NCBI GenBank assembly: GCA_963576725.1
Contig: OY755241.1
Coordinates: forward strand, 29,080,853-29,144,852
Origin: Azorinus chamasolen
Lineage: Eukaryota; Mollusca; Bivalvia; Cardiida; Solecurtidae
Direction of reading: 5' to 3'
Length of the DNA stretch: 64,000 nt
The position numbers and the translations under genes are program-made. Every line of letters begins with the position of its first letter. Positions within the stretch are counted from its first letter, which is position 1. The notes below the pieces were generated by a model. The model was not told the origin of the DNA, searched no databases, and saw nothing but the letters and a program-made list of their open reading frames with translations. This document shows, one piece after another, positions 1-9,000 of the stretch.

Positions 1-278
1 TTTTTATGATAGAGGGCGTTCCAAATCGTAATTTGCATTATGTCAAAGGTCAAATCTTAGCTGCACAATTATCAGGTAATGATTACATGAAACTGCATAC
101 ACATAATGTGGAATATGTTTAAACTTCTTTCAGTTATAACATTTTCAATGTTAATCTAATGTGCTTTCGTGTAATGTGTTGAAAATTTAATGCATAAACA
201 CAGCTCGATTGTAAACTTAAGCAAGAGGCTGACAACGTGTATTTTTGTCACTGGCAAAAAATCTCCAGCTCCAGGTGT
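1..278. other. Unassigned AT-rich sequence
   Basis: No gene, hairpin or repeat family recognised. Confidence 0.4.
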
Positions 279-462
279 TTAACTTTAGCCTGCTGAGCAA
301 ATTATGTTTACTGAATTTTCACCTACTACATTTTCAAAATTCAAGCTATAATCAATTTGTCTACCAAAATGCAATCAGACTGTCAAACATTTAGATCCTC
401 ATCTGGATCCAAACTGTTTGCATAGGTATTCACTCATCCACCCATAGCAGGCTAAAGGTTAA
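279..462. mobile_element. TTAA-flanked MITE related to family G
   Basis: Ends are CTTTAGCCTGCT and its inverse AGCAGGCTAAAG with TTAA on both sides. The interior has ATCTGGATCCAAACTGTTTG, one arm of the G hairpin, without its partner arm. Confidence 0.6.
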
Positions 463-662
463 GCATCTAAATTTGTGTTGATCTGCAACGGTTGCTGATT
501 TCTGCTGACACAAAGGGTCACACAGGGAGTGAACATTTAATTGGCTATTGCACATGTAGACAGTAGTATTACAGAGGGGATTAAAAATAACCACAAATTA
601 TTTTAAGAGAATATAAATAACTTATTTCAGAGGAAGAAATAATACATCAGTATCAGCATTGC

Positions 663-1010
663 ACACCTGATTTTTTATGTCCCCCCCCCCCCCCGATCAA
701 AATCTGGGGGGGGGGGGGCATATTGTTTTTGCCCTGTCTGTTTGTCTGTCTGTTTGTCCATATGTCTGTTTGTCAGCAACTTTAACATTGGTCATAACTT
801 TTGAGCCAGTACAGATAGAGACTTGATATTTGGCATGCATATGTATCTCATAAAGCCACACATTTTGAGGGGGGACGTGTCAAGGTCAAGGTCATCCTTC
901 AAGGTCAGAGGTCAAATATATGGGTCAAATCGCCGACTTTAACATTGGCCATAACTTTTGAACCAATAGAGATAGAGTCTTGATATTTGCTGCATATTGC
1001 ACTTTCAATA
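663..1010. repeat. Bivalve dispersed repeat (GTCAAGGTCA type) with poly-C/poly-G terminal hairpin
   Basis: A C run of about 14 (679-692) and a G run of about 13 (706-718) face each other across GATCAAAATCT. They are followed by tandem 'tctgtttgtctg', 'aactttaacattggtcataact' and GTCAAGGTCAAGGTCATCC. I recognise this text from many bivalve genomic sequences. A second, reverse-oriented copy lies at 28487-30060. Confidence 0.75.
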
Positions 1011-1541
1011 TTTTTGAATGATTGGTTTTGTGGATTTTAGACACTATTAAGAAGTCAATATTGCATTCATACACTTTGATCTAGTGACACTAACATTGTT
1101 TTAGTATGTACTTAAACATTATAAAAGAGAAAAGGTATATTATGTATTAGTATCCGATAAGCGAAACGGTTCACTTCTCCTTGAGCCTCCTCACTTCTCC
1201 CTAATCTGAGGCCCAAGGAGAAGTCACTTCTCCCTAAAATTTGAACCCAGCTTGAGCCCTGCCAATATACAGGCCGAACTATAACAACCACTTGTTGTGA
1301 GTCTATGAGAAAGAATGATGGACAGGCCAAGTCAAAACAGGCCAAGCCAAAACACTCACTTGTTTTGAGTCTATGAGAGACAAGGACTTGTATGAACCAC
1401 TGAACAGGTCATGCTAAAATACTCTTTGTTAGTCTACGACAGACACTATTATGACTTTGCTGTCTATTTACCTATGTCAGACAATATCAATTCAGTAGGA
1501 TAAAGACCACAATATATCTGGTACCATTATATCTGAAAGTC
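1011..1541. other. Unassigned, with CTTCTCC inverted repeat
   Basis: ACTTCTCCTTG at 1173 and CAAGGAGAAGT at 1216 form an imperfect hairpin with further CTTCTCCC copies. At 1326-1450 a degenerate 'ttgtgagtctatgagagaca' motif repeats. No coding evidence. Confidence 0.4.
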
Positions 1542-1640
1542 TTAACCTTTTCCTGCATATACATGTAATCACCTTTTCGACCATTTGCAAACAGAGTAGA
1601 CCGGGGAAGATCAGATGGCTCCTATAGGAGAACATTTAAT
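1542..1640. mobile_element. Family A fragment
   Basis: TTAACC end plus one hairpin arm up to TGGCTCCTATAGGAG; the rest is missing next to an E element. Confidence 0.6.
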
Positions 1641-1642
1641 TA

Positions 1643-1841
1643 CAGTAAAACCTCTCTATAATGGCCACTAAATTACATCAAGTATTTTGTGTTTAAGGCA
1701 GGGGTTGCTTAAAGCAATGTAAAAGTAAAACAGAACTCTCCTATAGGAGCATTCTGTTTTACTTTCACATTGCTTTAAGCAGCCACCTGTCCTAAATACC
1801 AACTAATTAACACAATTTAGTGGCCATTATAGGTGTTACTG
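1643..1841. mobile_element. Family E MITE (CAGTAAAACC ends, TA target)
   Basis: Ends CAGTAAAACCTCTCTATAAT and the inverse, flanked by TA (1641-1642, 1842-1843). The interior hairpin 1697-1795 has apex CTCCTATAGGAG within an AAAACAGAACTCTCC arm. Confidence 0.85.
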
Positions 1842-1849
1842 TAGCGGTA

Positions 1850-2027
1850 TTTTTAAAATGTAAAATTTTCAAAGAGATTCTTCCTTTGACAAAAACTGTA
1901 AAATTATATGTTATGTCACAAGCAAACAGTGCAGACCCTGACCAAACAGCTCCTACAGGAGCTGTCTGATCTGGTTCTAATATGTTTGGAAATGTGTGAA
2001 AAAGTTTTATATGAAAGAAAGGGTTAA
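1850..2027. mobile_element. Family C MITE, left end degraded
   Basis: Hairpin 1923-1991 (AAACAGCTCCTACAGGAGCT apex), then AAAGGGTTAA at 2018-2027, which is shared with the next element. Confidence 0.7.
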
Positions 2028-2466
2028 CCGTTTCACCGATTTACAAAGAGAATAGCCCCAGATCAGACGGTCCTATAGGAGCCATCTGTCCAGGGTCTGT
2101 TCTGTTCGCTAATGGCGTTTGATACATCTGTCTCTTTAGTTTTTTAACCCTTTCCTCCATAAATACGCCTTTCTACGCTTCTGTAAAAGTCACCTGTTGA
2201 AACCATTGTGATATTTAATAGAGCATTTGCTCCTATAGGAGCAAATGCTCTATTCATCACAATGGTTTCAAATTAAAAAATTCTAAAAAATTCCTTTTTC
2301 TCTAGTTAATGCTCCTTTTCGGTAGATTTATTCCAAGAGGTTCAATCTAAAAATAGCCTATGAGGGAAAGGGTTACACCTTCGTATTTCATTATAATTCT
2401 TTTTTTTTCACGAATATTCAGTAAGTATTGAAAATTTAACTAACTACAAAACAGGGAAAGAGCTAA
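2024..2466. mobile_element. Family A MITE interrupted by a family B MITE
   Basis: The left half (2024-2143) breaks inside TCTTTAGTTTT and the right half resumes at 2376 with TATTTCATTATAATTC, ending ACAGGGAAAGAGCTAA. Confidence 0.8.
2144..2375. mobile_element. Family B MITE nested in family A
   Basis: TTAACCCTTTCC start, GGGTTA end. The central near-perfect inverted repeat is GAAACCATTGTGAT ... apex GCTCCTATAGGAGC ... mirror. Confidence 0.9.
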
Positions 2467-2860
2467 ACAACACTCAACTATTTATACTTTCTATGAAATA
2501 CAGGTCAGAACTAGCAAAGGCAAAAGATGCAAAGCAGGTGCGTAGAAAACAGTGAGTCACATGAGTAGATCTTGAATAAGCTGTCACTTATATCAACACT
2601 TTACAATAATGAGTAATGCGATACTTTGACAGACAAGTGCCTACACAACACTGATAAAAAAGTCCTAGGAGATCCAGCAAATGATATCCAGCAAATGATA
2701 TTTGAAGTTCCCTTACTTTGATAATATCGTAAAGCTTTATGTAAGCCTCCATGTGCACGCTGAGCAGTGTACCTTTGGTAACGTTTGTGATTTTAGCAAG
2801 TTTGTGATAACTCATACAAACAATATGTTCCAAACTGTCGGAAACTCAGACTGTATTGTT

Positions 2861-2983
2861 TTAAGCCATTCCCTCATTTTGACGCCTTTTGACCCATTCC
2901 GTCATATTGACACCATTTGACCGATTCCCTCATTTTGATGCCTTTTGACCCATTTCCTCATTTTGACGCCTTTTGATGCTTCT
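2861..2983. repeat. Tandemly repeated family B left end
   Basis: About four copies of a roughly 30-bp unit 'gacccattccctcattttgacgccttt', which is the terminal sequence of family B, directly before a full B copy. Confidence 0.75.
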
Positions 2984-3211
2984 TTAACCTATTCCTTCAT
3001 ATTGACGCCTCTGTAAAAGTCACCTTTTGAAACCATTCTGATAAATAGAGCATTAATTTTGCTCCTATAGTCCTGACCAAATGCTCTATTTATCACAATG
3101 GTTTCAAACTACAAAATTCTAAAATTTTACTTTTCTCTATTAAATGCTCCATTTGGGTAGATTCATTCAAAGAGGTTGGGTCTAAAAATAGCCTATGGAG
3201 GAAAGAGTTAA
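2984..3211. mobile_element. Family B MITE
   Basis: TTAACC...GAGTTAA. The hairpin left arm carries extra AATTTT, and the apex is disrupted (CTCCTATAGTCCTGACC). Confidence 0.85.
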
Positions 3212-3665
3212 CAGGTAAATCACTAACACCCAACATTTGACTCCTGGTTGCCATGGTTTTCAGGGTACATCAGTGTTTTGTTATTTTATTGAAATTTTCA
3301 CTCTATGCACACTATACAATTGTTGTCTGTTAAATTCTCCAAACTAAGTTCTCAAATATCTCATTTCAGAAATACCGTGAGAATATCAAACTGTCTGGAT
3401 ATTCTGATGTGACATTGCATCATTTGACTTCTCATCTGGATCTAGCCTGTTAAATTTGCAGAGAACAACAATTTATTTTTCTTCCTTTTTCATCAAATAC
3501 ACAAAAATTTCGAGCAGGAAGTTTATTTCCTAAACTGAAAAGTGTGACAAAATTAATTTCCTCTTAAAATTTTAAACCTTCAAGTGTAAAGCGGACTCTC
3601 TTCCTGTTCATATATATATATATCAATTCTTATCCTACTTACACTCAGTGTTCAGACATGCAAAC
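3212..3665. other. Unassigned
   Basis: Contains ATCTCATCTGGATCTAGCC at about 3432, a decayed G-type arm, and a (TA)6 run at 3609-3621. No gene seen. Confidence 0.35.
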
Positions 3666-3895
3666 TTAACCCTTCCCCTGTTGAATATTCATGTAAGAAA
3701 TAATGATATCATGAATATTTATTTTTTATAATGGACATTAATTGTATATGTTCACGGGATGTTTTTGGCTACTGGTAGCATGTTTCTGCCATGGTCAAAC
3801 ATCCCTGAGTCCATGTGCTATTACAGTACAATAATCTAATTAATATTCATGTTGTCATTATTTCTTACATGAATATTCATGGAGAAAAGGGTTAA
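3666..3895. mobile_element. Family C derivative that is palindromic along its whole length
   Basis: TTAACCC...GAATATTCATGTAAGAAATA at the left and the inverse TATTTCTTACATGAATATTC...GGGTTAA at the right. The usual GCTCC hairpin is absent. Confidence 0.85.
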
Positions 3896-3979
3896 AAATG
3901 TTATTACTGTATCTACCCTTAATCTCCTCTCTCTATCAGTTTGTAAAGTTGAACAAGTCATTTCTGCATCATTCTGAAC

Positions 3980-4070
3980 ATTACTAGTTAACCAACAGTG
4001 TAGACCATGATCAAACTACTCGTTTAGGAACAATTTGATCTGGGTCTACATTATTTGCCAAAGTGTATCT
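3980..4070. mobile_element. Degenerate hairpin of the A/C/H core type
   Basis: ACAGTGTAGACC...GATCTGGGTCTACATT arms around 4018. The outer ends were not resolved. Confidence 0.45.
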
Positions 4071-4228
4071 GTCCAACTAACAGAATTTGACAAGCTGCGC
4101 CTCCATCCCACATAGCTCACAGCAGCTGCTCTATCCTGTACCAGATGACTCTAGCTATCATTACATTAATGTGTTACCCTAATAACCTATAGTATTCAGA
4201 CAGTCAATCAAATCGTGCAGGCTCAGAT

Positions 4229-4660
4229 CAAACTGCTCATAGACAAATAGTGTAGACCCAGATCTAATTACTCCTAAGCAAATAGTGTAGACCCAGAACT
4301 AATTGCTCATAGACAAATAGTGCAGAACAAGATCTAATTGCTCATAGACAATTAGTGCAGACCCAGATCTAATTGCTCCTAAGCAAATAGTGTAGAACCA
4401 GATCTAATTGCTCATAGACAAATAGTGCAGACCCAGATCTAATTGCTAATAGACAAATAGTGCAGACCAAGATCTAATTGCTCATAGACAATTAGTGCAG
4501 ACCCAGATCTAATTGATCCTAAGCAAATAGTGCAGACCCAGATCTAATTGCTCATAGACAAATAGTGCAGACCCAGATCAAATTGCTCACACACATTTAA
4601 TAGTGCAGACCCAGATCTAATTGCTCTTATTAAAATAGTGCAGACCCAGACCAAACTGCT
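4229..4660. repeat. 35-bp tandem array made of MITE hairpin-arm sequence
   Basis: About 12 copies of GCTCATAGACAAATAGTGCA-GACCCAGATCTAATT, alternating with CTCCTAAGC variants. The GTGCAGACCCAGATC part is the arm of the A/C/H hairpin. Confidence 0.9.
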
Positions 4661-4735
4661 CCTGGGCAAACAGTGCAGACCCAGACCAAGCAGCTCCTGA
4701 AGGAGCTGTTTGATCAGGGTCTACACTATTTGCTA
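4661..4735. mobile_element. Complete hairpin at the end of the 35-bp array
   Basis: GCAAACAGTGCAGACCCAGA...AGCAGCTCCTGAAGGAGCTG...GGGTCTACACTATTTGC. This is the likely source module of the array. Confidence 0.75.
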
Positions 4736-5377
4736 CAATATCAGTCTATGTTAAAGTTATTAACATGATGCCAAATTGAATGATTCTGCTTTATAAACTG
4801 GTGGAGATCACATACTTAGCGTAACTAGGGTAGAATAGCAGGTCAATATCAAACCATCTGTATGTGATATAAACCGGCACTCAACCCAACATAACATCTT
4901 CATCCCAAAGCTTTCTTTATAAAAATATATCCTTTGAGAACACGCAATCAGCACTCCAAACAGTTTGAATCCTGAAGAGACGTGGAGTGACTCAGTGCCT
5001 CATCTGGATCCAAACTGTTTACGATGGTTATCATGACATCATCTGCAGCATACTAAAGCTGACTATCTAGAAATTGCATGATAATGTAGCTTATCTATTG
5101 ATCAAAGGCAATGCTTCTCTATTTTTTCCAACCGACAAATCCTCCTGGGAGTATGTAGAAGAGTCAATTCATCGCCCACATGCAAGCTGGCATTTATTGA
5201 CTCAGCTCTCGCCATTCCCCTATATGGTCTTCTAACTGAGAAAACCTCTACAGGTTGGTATTTAGAATTTAACCGCTTTATCCAATTCTTACCTGTTTTC
5301 ATATATACAATAACAATAACAAAACAAAACGATAGAAGATCATGCTAAAAAATCAAGTCCTTTACATGATTTGACCC
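4736..5377. other. Unassigned; weak - strand open segment 5102-5302
   Basis: ATCTGGATCCAAACTGTTTA at about 5001 is a G-type arm. The - strand segment has 66 open codons with no recognisable motif, and I do not call it a gene. Confidence 0.35.
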
Positions 5378-5598
5378 TTTGCTCTATGAATATTTATGAG
5401 CAAAAAATAATGCTACGATGCATATTAATTAACTGAATTTCTATAATGGCATATGAGGGCTTGATGCAAAACTATTCTGAGTTAGAATAGTTTTGCACCA
5501 AGCCCTCGAATTATGAGCACAGACATTTTCTACCCTAGCAGAAAATATAGAATCAGATCTATATCATTCTATGAGCAAACAAAACAGACCCTGATCAC
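5378..5598. mobile_element. Family C fragment with an extra hairpin
   Basis: C left end, then a separate stem-loop at 5456-5506: GAGGGCTTGATGCAAAACTA against TAGTTTTGCACCAAGCCCTC. This replaces part of the interior and is seen only here. Confidence 0.65.
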
Positions 5599-5840
5599 TT
5601 TAACCCATTACCTCATAGGCTATTTTTAGATACAACCTGTTTGAATATTATCTACCGAAATGGAGCATTAACTAGAGAAAAGGAAAATTTTAGAATTTTG
5701 TAGTTTGAAACCTGCATTTTATAGTTTGAAACCATTGTGATAAATAGAGCATTTGCTACTATAGGAGCAAATGCTTTTTTTATCACAATGGTTTCACAAA
5801 TAAACTTTTACAGAGTCGTCAATATGAGTGAAAGGGTTAA
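5599..5840. mobile_element. Family B MITE
   Basis: TTAACCC...GGGTTAA. The left arm has a partial duplication ('tagtttgaaacc' twice) and the apex is GCTACTATAGGAGC. Confidence 0.85.
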
Positions 5841-6424
5841 ATATTCAAAGTAGCATGTTCCATCCATGTTTAACCCTGTTCAATATTCATGATCAGCTGA
5901 ATTTTTCTAATGTGAACTTTTCAAAGAATAATTTTGCTTTGACCCTGATCAAACAGACTTAAAACATAGTAAACAGTGCACACCCTGAACACACTTTTTT
6001 TCTTCAGTGGTATTACTGTCCCAATACTCAGGGTAATAAGCCTACCCTGATGGATTCTGACGTGACATATGTAACCTTTGGTCACATACCAGCTCCCTCA
6101 AATATGACCTTTGGCCACATACCAGCTCCCTCATTATGCATAGTCATTTAGCTCCTCATATACTACATAATTGTCTTCAAAATTTGTCGGCTGCTACATT
6201 TTCTGGTCAAAGATACAATCAGAAATGACAAACACTTTGAATCCTTTTCAGATGCAAACTTTCTTGGCGTCTTATCTGAATCCAAACTGTTTGCACAAGA
6301 CATAAAAAATTTGCCACTTGCGCTGAAAAAAATTACAAATATAATATGTGTAGTCATTCCTCCCAGCATGTTGTCTCCATCCCATTTTATGACCAATACT
6401 TTCCCACCAACAACATTTAGATCA
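5841..6424. other. MITE debris and a 33-bp duplication
   Basis: C-type fragments at 5870-5990; direct duplication of 'acctttggtcacataccagctccctca' at 6070-6133; decayed G-type element at about 6190-6300. Confidence 0.45.
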
Positions 6425-6663
6425 CTGAAACCTTTCCCTGTTCTATGTTTATTCCAAAATGTATTACCTATTGAATATTCATGGACAAAATAGTTATAAT
6501 GAAATATGGAAGTGGAACACTGTAGCCATTTTAGAAAGATCTATCAAATTCCATTAGCAAACAGAGCAGACCCTGATCAGACGGCTCCTACAGGAGCCGT
6601 CTGATCTGAGTCTACTCTGTTTGCAGATGTGTGAAAACACGTTTATATGAGGGAAAGAGTTAA
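6425..6663. mobile_element. Family A MITE
   Basis: AACCTTTCCCTGTTC...AGAGTTAA. Hairpin 6563-6631 has apex GGCTCCTACAGGAGCC; one arm reads CCCTGATC and the other TCAGATC. Confidence 0.9.
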
Positions 6664-6939
6664 ATCAAGAGAAAACTACAACTGTTTCTGGAAAAAACAG
6701 CTACATGTATAAAGAAATTATAAATTGAAATAATTATATGGTACAAGACAATATCATCAAAAATGACGATACTTCTTAGTAAAAACTATTTGTGGCAGAA
6801 ATTTCTAATGACCATATTTAGAAGCGGATTAAGAAAGACGTACAAGTGTATTTACCAGAAATATATGGACATCAAATCTCCAGTCTCCGTCATTTCTGTC
6901 TCATCAAGATCCTGATGGTTTGACAATGTTACCATAATT

Positions 6940-7168
6940 TTAACCCTTTCCCTCATAGGCTATTTTTAGATCCAACCACTTTGAATAAATCTACCGAAAA
7001 GGAGCATTAACTAGAGAAAAGGAACATTTTAGAATTTTGTAGTTTGAAACCATTGTGATAAATAGAGCATTTGCTCCTATAGGAGCAAATGCTCTATTTA
7101 TCACAATGGTTTCAACAAGTGACTTTTACGGAGGCGTAGAAAGTCGTATTTATGGAGGAAATGGTTAA
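6940..7168. mobile_element. Family B MITE
   Basis: TTAACCC...TGGTTAA. Intact hairpin from GAAACCATTGTGAT (7047) with apex GCTCCTATAGGAGC. Confidence 0.92.
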
Positions 7169-7240
7169 AGAGAAAATTGGAAGTAATCCCCAATTTGGAG
7201 AATTGCAGCATATTAAATATTTAGTACATGCATATGACAT

Positions 7241-7479
7241 TGAACCCCTTCCATTTTTGATATTCATGAAAGGAATAAAAACATTATGAGTATTCATTAG
7301 CTGAATTTTTATGACAACATATACATGTATATACAGGGTGTTTTGGCTCAGGCAGAAACTGTAGAATCAGATCTATTTTATACCATAAGCAAACAGAGAA
7401 GACCCTAATCAGGCAGCTCCTATAGGTTTACTCTGTTTTCAAATGAGTGAAAAGGTGTTTATATGAGGGAGCAAGTTAA
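7241..7479. mobile_element. Family C MITE
   Basis: TGAACCCCTTCC...CAAGTTAA. The right hairpin arm is shortened (CAGCTCCTATAGGTTTACTC). Confidence 0.8.
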
Positions 7480-7536
7480 TTAGTATGTTTGTAAAAAAAA
7501 AAAAAAAGTGATATGTTTCATCACAAGCTAGGACTG

Positions 7537-7749
7537 CTAAGCCTTTAAATGCAGGAAACGAGTGCATTGACATTTGCAAACAGTGTAGACTACGACCAGA
7601 ACCCTCCTAGAGGAACCTTCTGATTGGGGTCTGCACTGTTTGTCATTCAAAGTCCTTTCGCAAATCACAACCCCTTCATACTGAATGGAATCTATAATTA
7701 AACACTGATGGGCCATCCCACTTTGAATGTTCAGCATTCAAAGGTTTAA
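7537..7749. mobile_element. Family H MITE
   Basis: Starts at CCTTTAAATGCAGG and ends at GCATTCAAAGGTTTAA. Hairpin core 7573-7650 reads GCAAACAGTGTAGAC...CCCTCCTAGAGGAACC. Confidence 0.8.
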
Positions 7750-7830
7750 GTGGATAGTTGAGAGCTACTAACATTGTTTGAATTCAGCAGTACATCCCTC
7801 TGTGCACATTATTGCTATTACAATCAGCAC

Positions 7831-8060
7831 TTAACCCCATAAATATGTCTTTCTACACCTTTGCAAACAGAGCAGACCCAAATCAGACGGCTCCTCTAGG
7901 AGCCGTCTGATCTGGGTCTGCTCTGTTTGCTTGTGACATAATATAGATATGATTTTACTGTTTCTACTATGGCCAAAAATTCCCGTGTTCATGTGCCTTT
8001 ATAAAGAATAATGTAATTAACATCCATGAAGTCATTATTTCTTACATGCATATGCAAGAA
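7831..8060. mobile_element. Family C MITE, inverse orientation
   Basis: TTAACCCC start, hairpin 7863-7931 with apex GGCTCCTCTAGGAGCC, right end decayed after TTCTTACATGCATATGC. Confidence 0.85.
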
Positions 8061-8303
8061 GTCAATCAATGTCTCCTCAGGAGCTGAAATGTTTAACATT
8101 CTACCTCTGACTGCAATTCTGAAGAGGAATGAAGAATCTCTGACTCTAGTTTTGAATAGAAATGTCCTATAACTCTGGCAAAAATGGTCTGAGCGAAAAT
8201 TCCCTTCTTTACATAGTATTACATCTTCACATAAATATTGTTCAAATTCATCTGTGAGAGTTTGAAGTAAATCATCCCATTGGTGTACGAGAAGTTGGGA
8301 CAC
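8061..8303 (-). other. Open - strand segment, unclassified
   Basis: About 80 open codons (pieces: WDDLLQTLTDEFEQYLCEDV, FLFKTRVRDSSFLFRIAVRG, RMLNISAPEE) that are not one of the MITE families. It has no convincing start codon. It could be an exon of the - strand gene or the remnant of a retroelement protein. Confidence 0.25.
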
Positions 8304-8504
8304 TCAATATTTGCTGGGACATAAATATGGATATACACACGGTCAGACAAGAGCTAGCCTATATGCCTCCCATCTTCTCGGGAGAAATGAAAAATTGAAA
8401 ACTGAAGCTGACAAGTTTTTACAGATACTAATTACTTGGTGTGCAGAGAATTAAAGGGAGGTTACTACATCAGATCTTTCCTGCATTCTTTAGTAGATTT
8501 TTCT

Positions 8505-8753
8505 TTAAACCTTTCCCTTATATAAACATGTTTTTACTATCTGTAAACAGAGTAGACTCGGATCAGACGGCTCCTACAGGAGCCGTCTGATCAGGGTCTG
8601 CTCTGTTTGCTAATGGAATTTGATAGATCTGTTTCTTTAATTTCTAAAATGGCTACAATGTTCCACCTTGCATTTCTCATTATAACTATTTTGTCCATCA
8701 ATATTCAGCAGGTATTGAAATTTTGAATGTATATAGAACAGGGAAATGGTTAA
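8505..8753. mobile_element. Family A MITE
   Basis: TTAAACCTTTCCC...ATGGTTAA. Hairpin 8540-8609 has arms TAGACTCGGATC and GATCAGGGTCTG. Confidence 0.9.
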
Positions 8754-8845
8754 ATGACTCTACACTGTAAGCAAAGTGTAAAGGTTGGTAGCTCAAATTA
8801 ATTCTTTCTACAAATTATCTTTGATTCAATGATACTGGTACTGAC

Positions 8846-9000
8846 CGGGTCTTTGTTGTCTGAGCCGTTGACTTGTATCTTGGGTTTCATGGGAGGACCA
8901 CCATGTGTGGAAGAATTAGATGGACGTCTGCGGATCAGGCCCTTGAAGTCCTCTCGGAAAGACCGTGCTTTCTTCAGCATCTTAGAGCCTGAGGCTTTCT
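8846..9000 (-). CDS. Predicted second coding exon, - strand gene
   Basis: Read on the - strand it starts AG-AAA-GCC after a pyrimidine-rich ttatttcag and encodes KASGSK, MLKKARSFREDFKGLIRRR, PSNSSTHGGPPMKPKIQ and VNGSDNKDP, ending at a gtcagt donor. Codon use is balanced, CpG-containing codons are common and there is no repeat similarity. It lies between an A-family MITE (8505-8753) and a C-family MITE (9024-9226). Unrecognised; the basic RRRPSNSS stretch could be a phosphorylation site. Confidence 0.6.

Noticed and set aside
2144..2375. Family B hairpin as a microRNA gene
   Set aside because: The arms are almost perfectly paired over more than 30 bases and multicopy, typical of MITEs. Small RNA data would be needed to claim processing.
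5102..5302. Short - strand gene of 66 residues
   Set aside because: No homologue recognised and splice signals are ambiguous; mentioned only as an open segment.
6563..6631. Hairpins as bacterial-type terminators or attenuators
   Set aside because: Eukaryotic context, no following T run, and each lies at the centre of a mobile element.
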